A stretch of 64,000 nucleotides of DNA from Methanolobus chelungpuianus (GTDB lineage Archaea > Halobacteriota > Methanosarcinia > Methanosarcinales > Methanosarcinaceae): positions 1 to 64,000 of the forward strand of contig NZ_JTEO01000006.1 of assembly GCF_024500045.1 (NCBI RefSeq). Direction: 5' to 3'. The translations under genes were made by a program, and so were the position numbers. The notes under the pieces were generated by a model. That model saw nothing but the letters and a program-made list of their open reading frames with translations, did no database searches and was not told the DNA's origin. Below, piece by piece: positions 62,734 through 64,000 of this stretch (the stretch's first letter is position 1; every line of letters begins with the position of its first letter).

Positions 62734-62955
62734 GTTAAGTTCATCCTGCTAGCTTTCTGAGAACATCCACCCTCTCACCTTAAGGGCAATACCTGATAAT
62801 GATGCATAGACATCATGCTGTCATGTCCCTGACGCAGGCACGCTACATGCAGATAAGATCCTGAAGGCGCTCTGCAAAAAGTATTCAGCAGGAGACCTTT
62901 TCAAAAACCGGAAGAAACGCCAAAAAAGTAATGCAGGGGTTGCCCCCTCCATATA

Positions 62956-64000
62956 TCACGCCGGGACTTCCATCTTCTTCTCACGGTCCCAGTGCCGGTG
63001 CTGTGCTATGGCTTCGATGAAGACCTTATTGAACTTACCGTTACTTCCTGGGTTGCGCACCGTCACAACGCCCTTATCTGATACGATCTCTGTGCCGTCC
63101 TTCGCAAGATTCACTTCCTTGATACTGGAAGATATGAGCAGGTCCACACCTTCAGCAGTGGCCCCTATGGGCTTGCAGTGCCTGAAAGCCTCGTTGATGA
63201 AGTGAATGGCATCACCGTGCATCTTCAGGGTGTCGACGCTCTCGTGTCCTCCGGGGACATAGACAGCGTCGTACACAACGGACGTTGCAACTTCGTAGTT
63301 CTTGTCAACCTCCATCTCCTTTCCATCGGAACTTTTCAGCATCCCTCTGAACTTGGAGATGACATCCGCCTGGGCACCGGCACCCACCAGCACCTTCCTG
63401 AGGCTCTCCACTTCCTGATGACTGTATCCATCAGCCGCGAGAATAGCGACCTTCCTGCTGACAATGGAATCCTTGCGTGTGTGCTCGCTCAGCTCCTGGC
63501 TGAGGTTCCTGGATTTTCTGGTCACCGGGGAACCGCCCTTCCTCTTTGGCGCGTCAGCACCCGCACCTTTTGCTATCTCGATGGCAAGGTCACCGTCCAC
63601 ATTATTGAAAAGGTCCACCACGGCCTGCCTGATGGCGGGATCCTTGACTTTGCCAACCTCGAAGTGGAAGGCTTTTATGATATGCATCTTCTCGGGCTCT
63701 GTCATGCTGTTCCAGAACAGTTTCGCCTGGCTGAAGAAATCCCTGAATTTCTCGCTCCTGGCACGGATCTTGCGGCCATCAACCTTCTCCGTGTAATGCA
63801 CGTAAGCTCCCTCTTCAGCAGAAGCAGGTCTTGGCAGTCCATCAGCCACAGTATTGGGGAAATAGCTTCCTTTGCCTTTGTTGATGGTCATACGGTGATA
63901 GCCTTCACGCTGGTAGTTACTGATGGGTGCAAGCGGCCGGTTGATGGGTATCTCATGGAAGTTCGGACCTCCCAGGCGTATCATCTGCGTGTCCAGGTAG
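62956..64000 (-). CDS. katE: Large-subunit (HPII-type) catalase, C-terminal part
   Basis: About 345 residues of the 3' part; the 5' part lies beyond the window. It begins in TYLDTQMIRLGGPNFHEIPINRP (end of the catalase core), continues through the catalase-related helical domain (KFRDFFSQAKLFWNSMTEPEKMHIIKAF) and ends in a DJ-1/PfpI-like domain (VAILAADGYSHQEVESLR ... YDAVYVPGGHESVDTLK). This C-terminal flavodoxin-like domain marks clade 2 large catalases such as E. coli HPII. It would protect against peroxide. The heme residues are off the edge and cannot be checked. Confidence 0.85.
   Translation of the reverse strand, partial: YLDTQMIRLGGPNFHEIPINRPLAPISNYQREGYHRMTINKGKGSYFPNTVADGLPRPASAEEGAYVHYTEKVDGRKIRARSEKFRDFFSQAKLFWNSMTEPEKMHIIKAFHFEVGKVKDPAIRQAVVDLFNNVDGDLAIEIAKGAGADAPKRKGGSPVTRKSRNLSQELSEHTRKDSIVSRKVAILAADGYSHQEVESLRKVLVGAGAQADVISKFRGMLKSSDGKEMEVDKNYEVATSVVYDAVYVPGGHESVDTLKMHGDAIHFINEAFRHCKPIGATAEGVDLLISSSIKEVNLAKDGTEIVSDKGVVTVRNPGSNGKFNKVFIEAIAQHRHWDREKKMEVPA

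Overview
The window reads as chromosome of a methylotrophic methanogenic archaeon of the Methanosarcinaceae. The evidence is a RamA-type corrinoid activase, an MsvR-type V4R regulator, the methanogen cobalamin cluster (CobD, CbiB, CobZ, CobS, CobY), Taw2, Trm1, MptE, an archaeal Sm protein, DUF2110, DUF2551, DUF373, TATA-box promoters and many leaderless or short-leader starts. Genus and species cannot be fixed by eye.

Layout. 1-6.6 kb is an AT-rich graveyard: the tail of a HepT toxin, a broken surface protein, a MITE-like element, a truncated C39-type peptidase and transposase scraps. 6.6-13.1 kb is core: tRNA modification (taw2, trm1), an MsvR-like regulator with its own operator, DUF2110, a metallophosphoesterase and an AIM24-family protein. 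13.2-19.4 kb is the cobalamin nucleotide-loop operon; its two tandem CobD paralogues differ at the PLP lysine. 19.5-22.4 kb holds a GNAT, a VTT membrane protein and an AlkP-fold enzyme. 22.7-30.3 kb is accessory: an ISH3-like element and its deletion derivative, an AAA_14/DUF4143 ATPase, a relic resembling the Cas1 tail, and a divergent four-gene module of two GIY-YIG proteins, a zinc-ribbon protein and a methyltransferase-like protein. 30.5-44.1 kb is core: ileS, mptE, a PNP-family phosphorylase, a DUF5814-type helicase, SmAP, tRNA-Glu and a ramA paralogue with its regulator. 44.4-49.7 kb is a patchwork of secreted hydrolases (S1 protease, its prodomain homologue, a frameshifted phospholipase C-like gene) and IS relics. 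49.8-51.7 kb carries a toxin-antitoxin locus and a prokaryotic viperin. 52-53.6 kb has tRNA-Gln and small regulators. 53.6-56.5 kb has almost no genes but contains structured, probably transcribed, elements. 56.5-62 kb encodes an MFS transporter, an AlkP-fold ectoenzyme and a sulfur/Fe-S operon (TusA, DsrE-like, NifS-like, IscU-DUF59). 62.1-64 kb has a solitary CRISPR repeat, a second RelE-type toxin-antitoxin pair and the C-terminal part of a large-subunit catalase.

Functional themes. Two PLP-fold enzymes in the window, the first CobD paralogue and the NifS-like protein, have lost the Schiff-base lysine while keeping the rest of the fold. Defence-related material is scattered: viperin, GIY-YIG module, HepT, two RelE pairs, Cas1-like and CRISPR-repeat relics. 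A duplicated, hairpin-bearing leader of about 165 bp lies in front of two secreted hydrolase genes and may co-regulate them. All names rest on reading sequence and motif memory; no database search was run.
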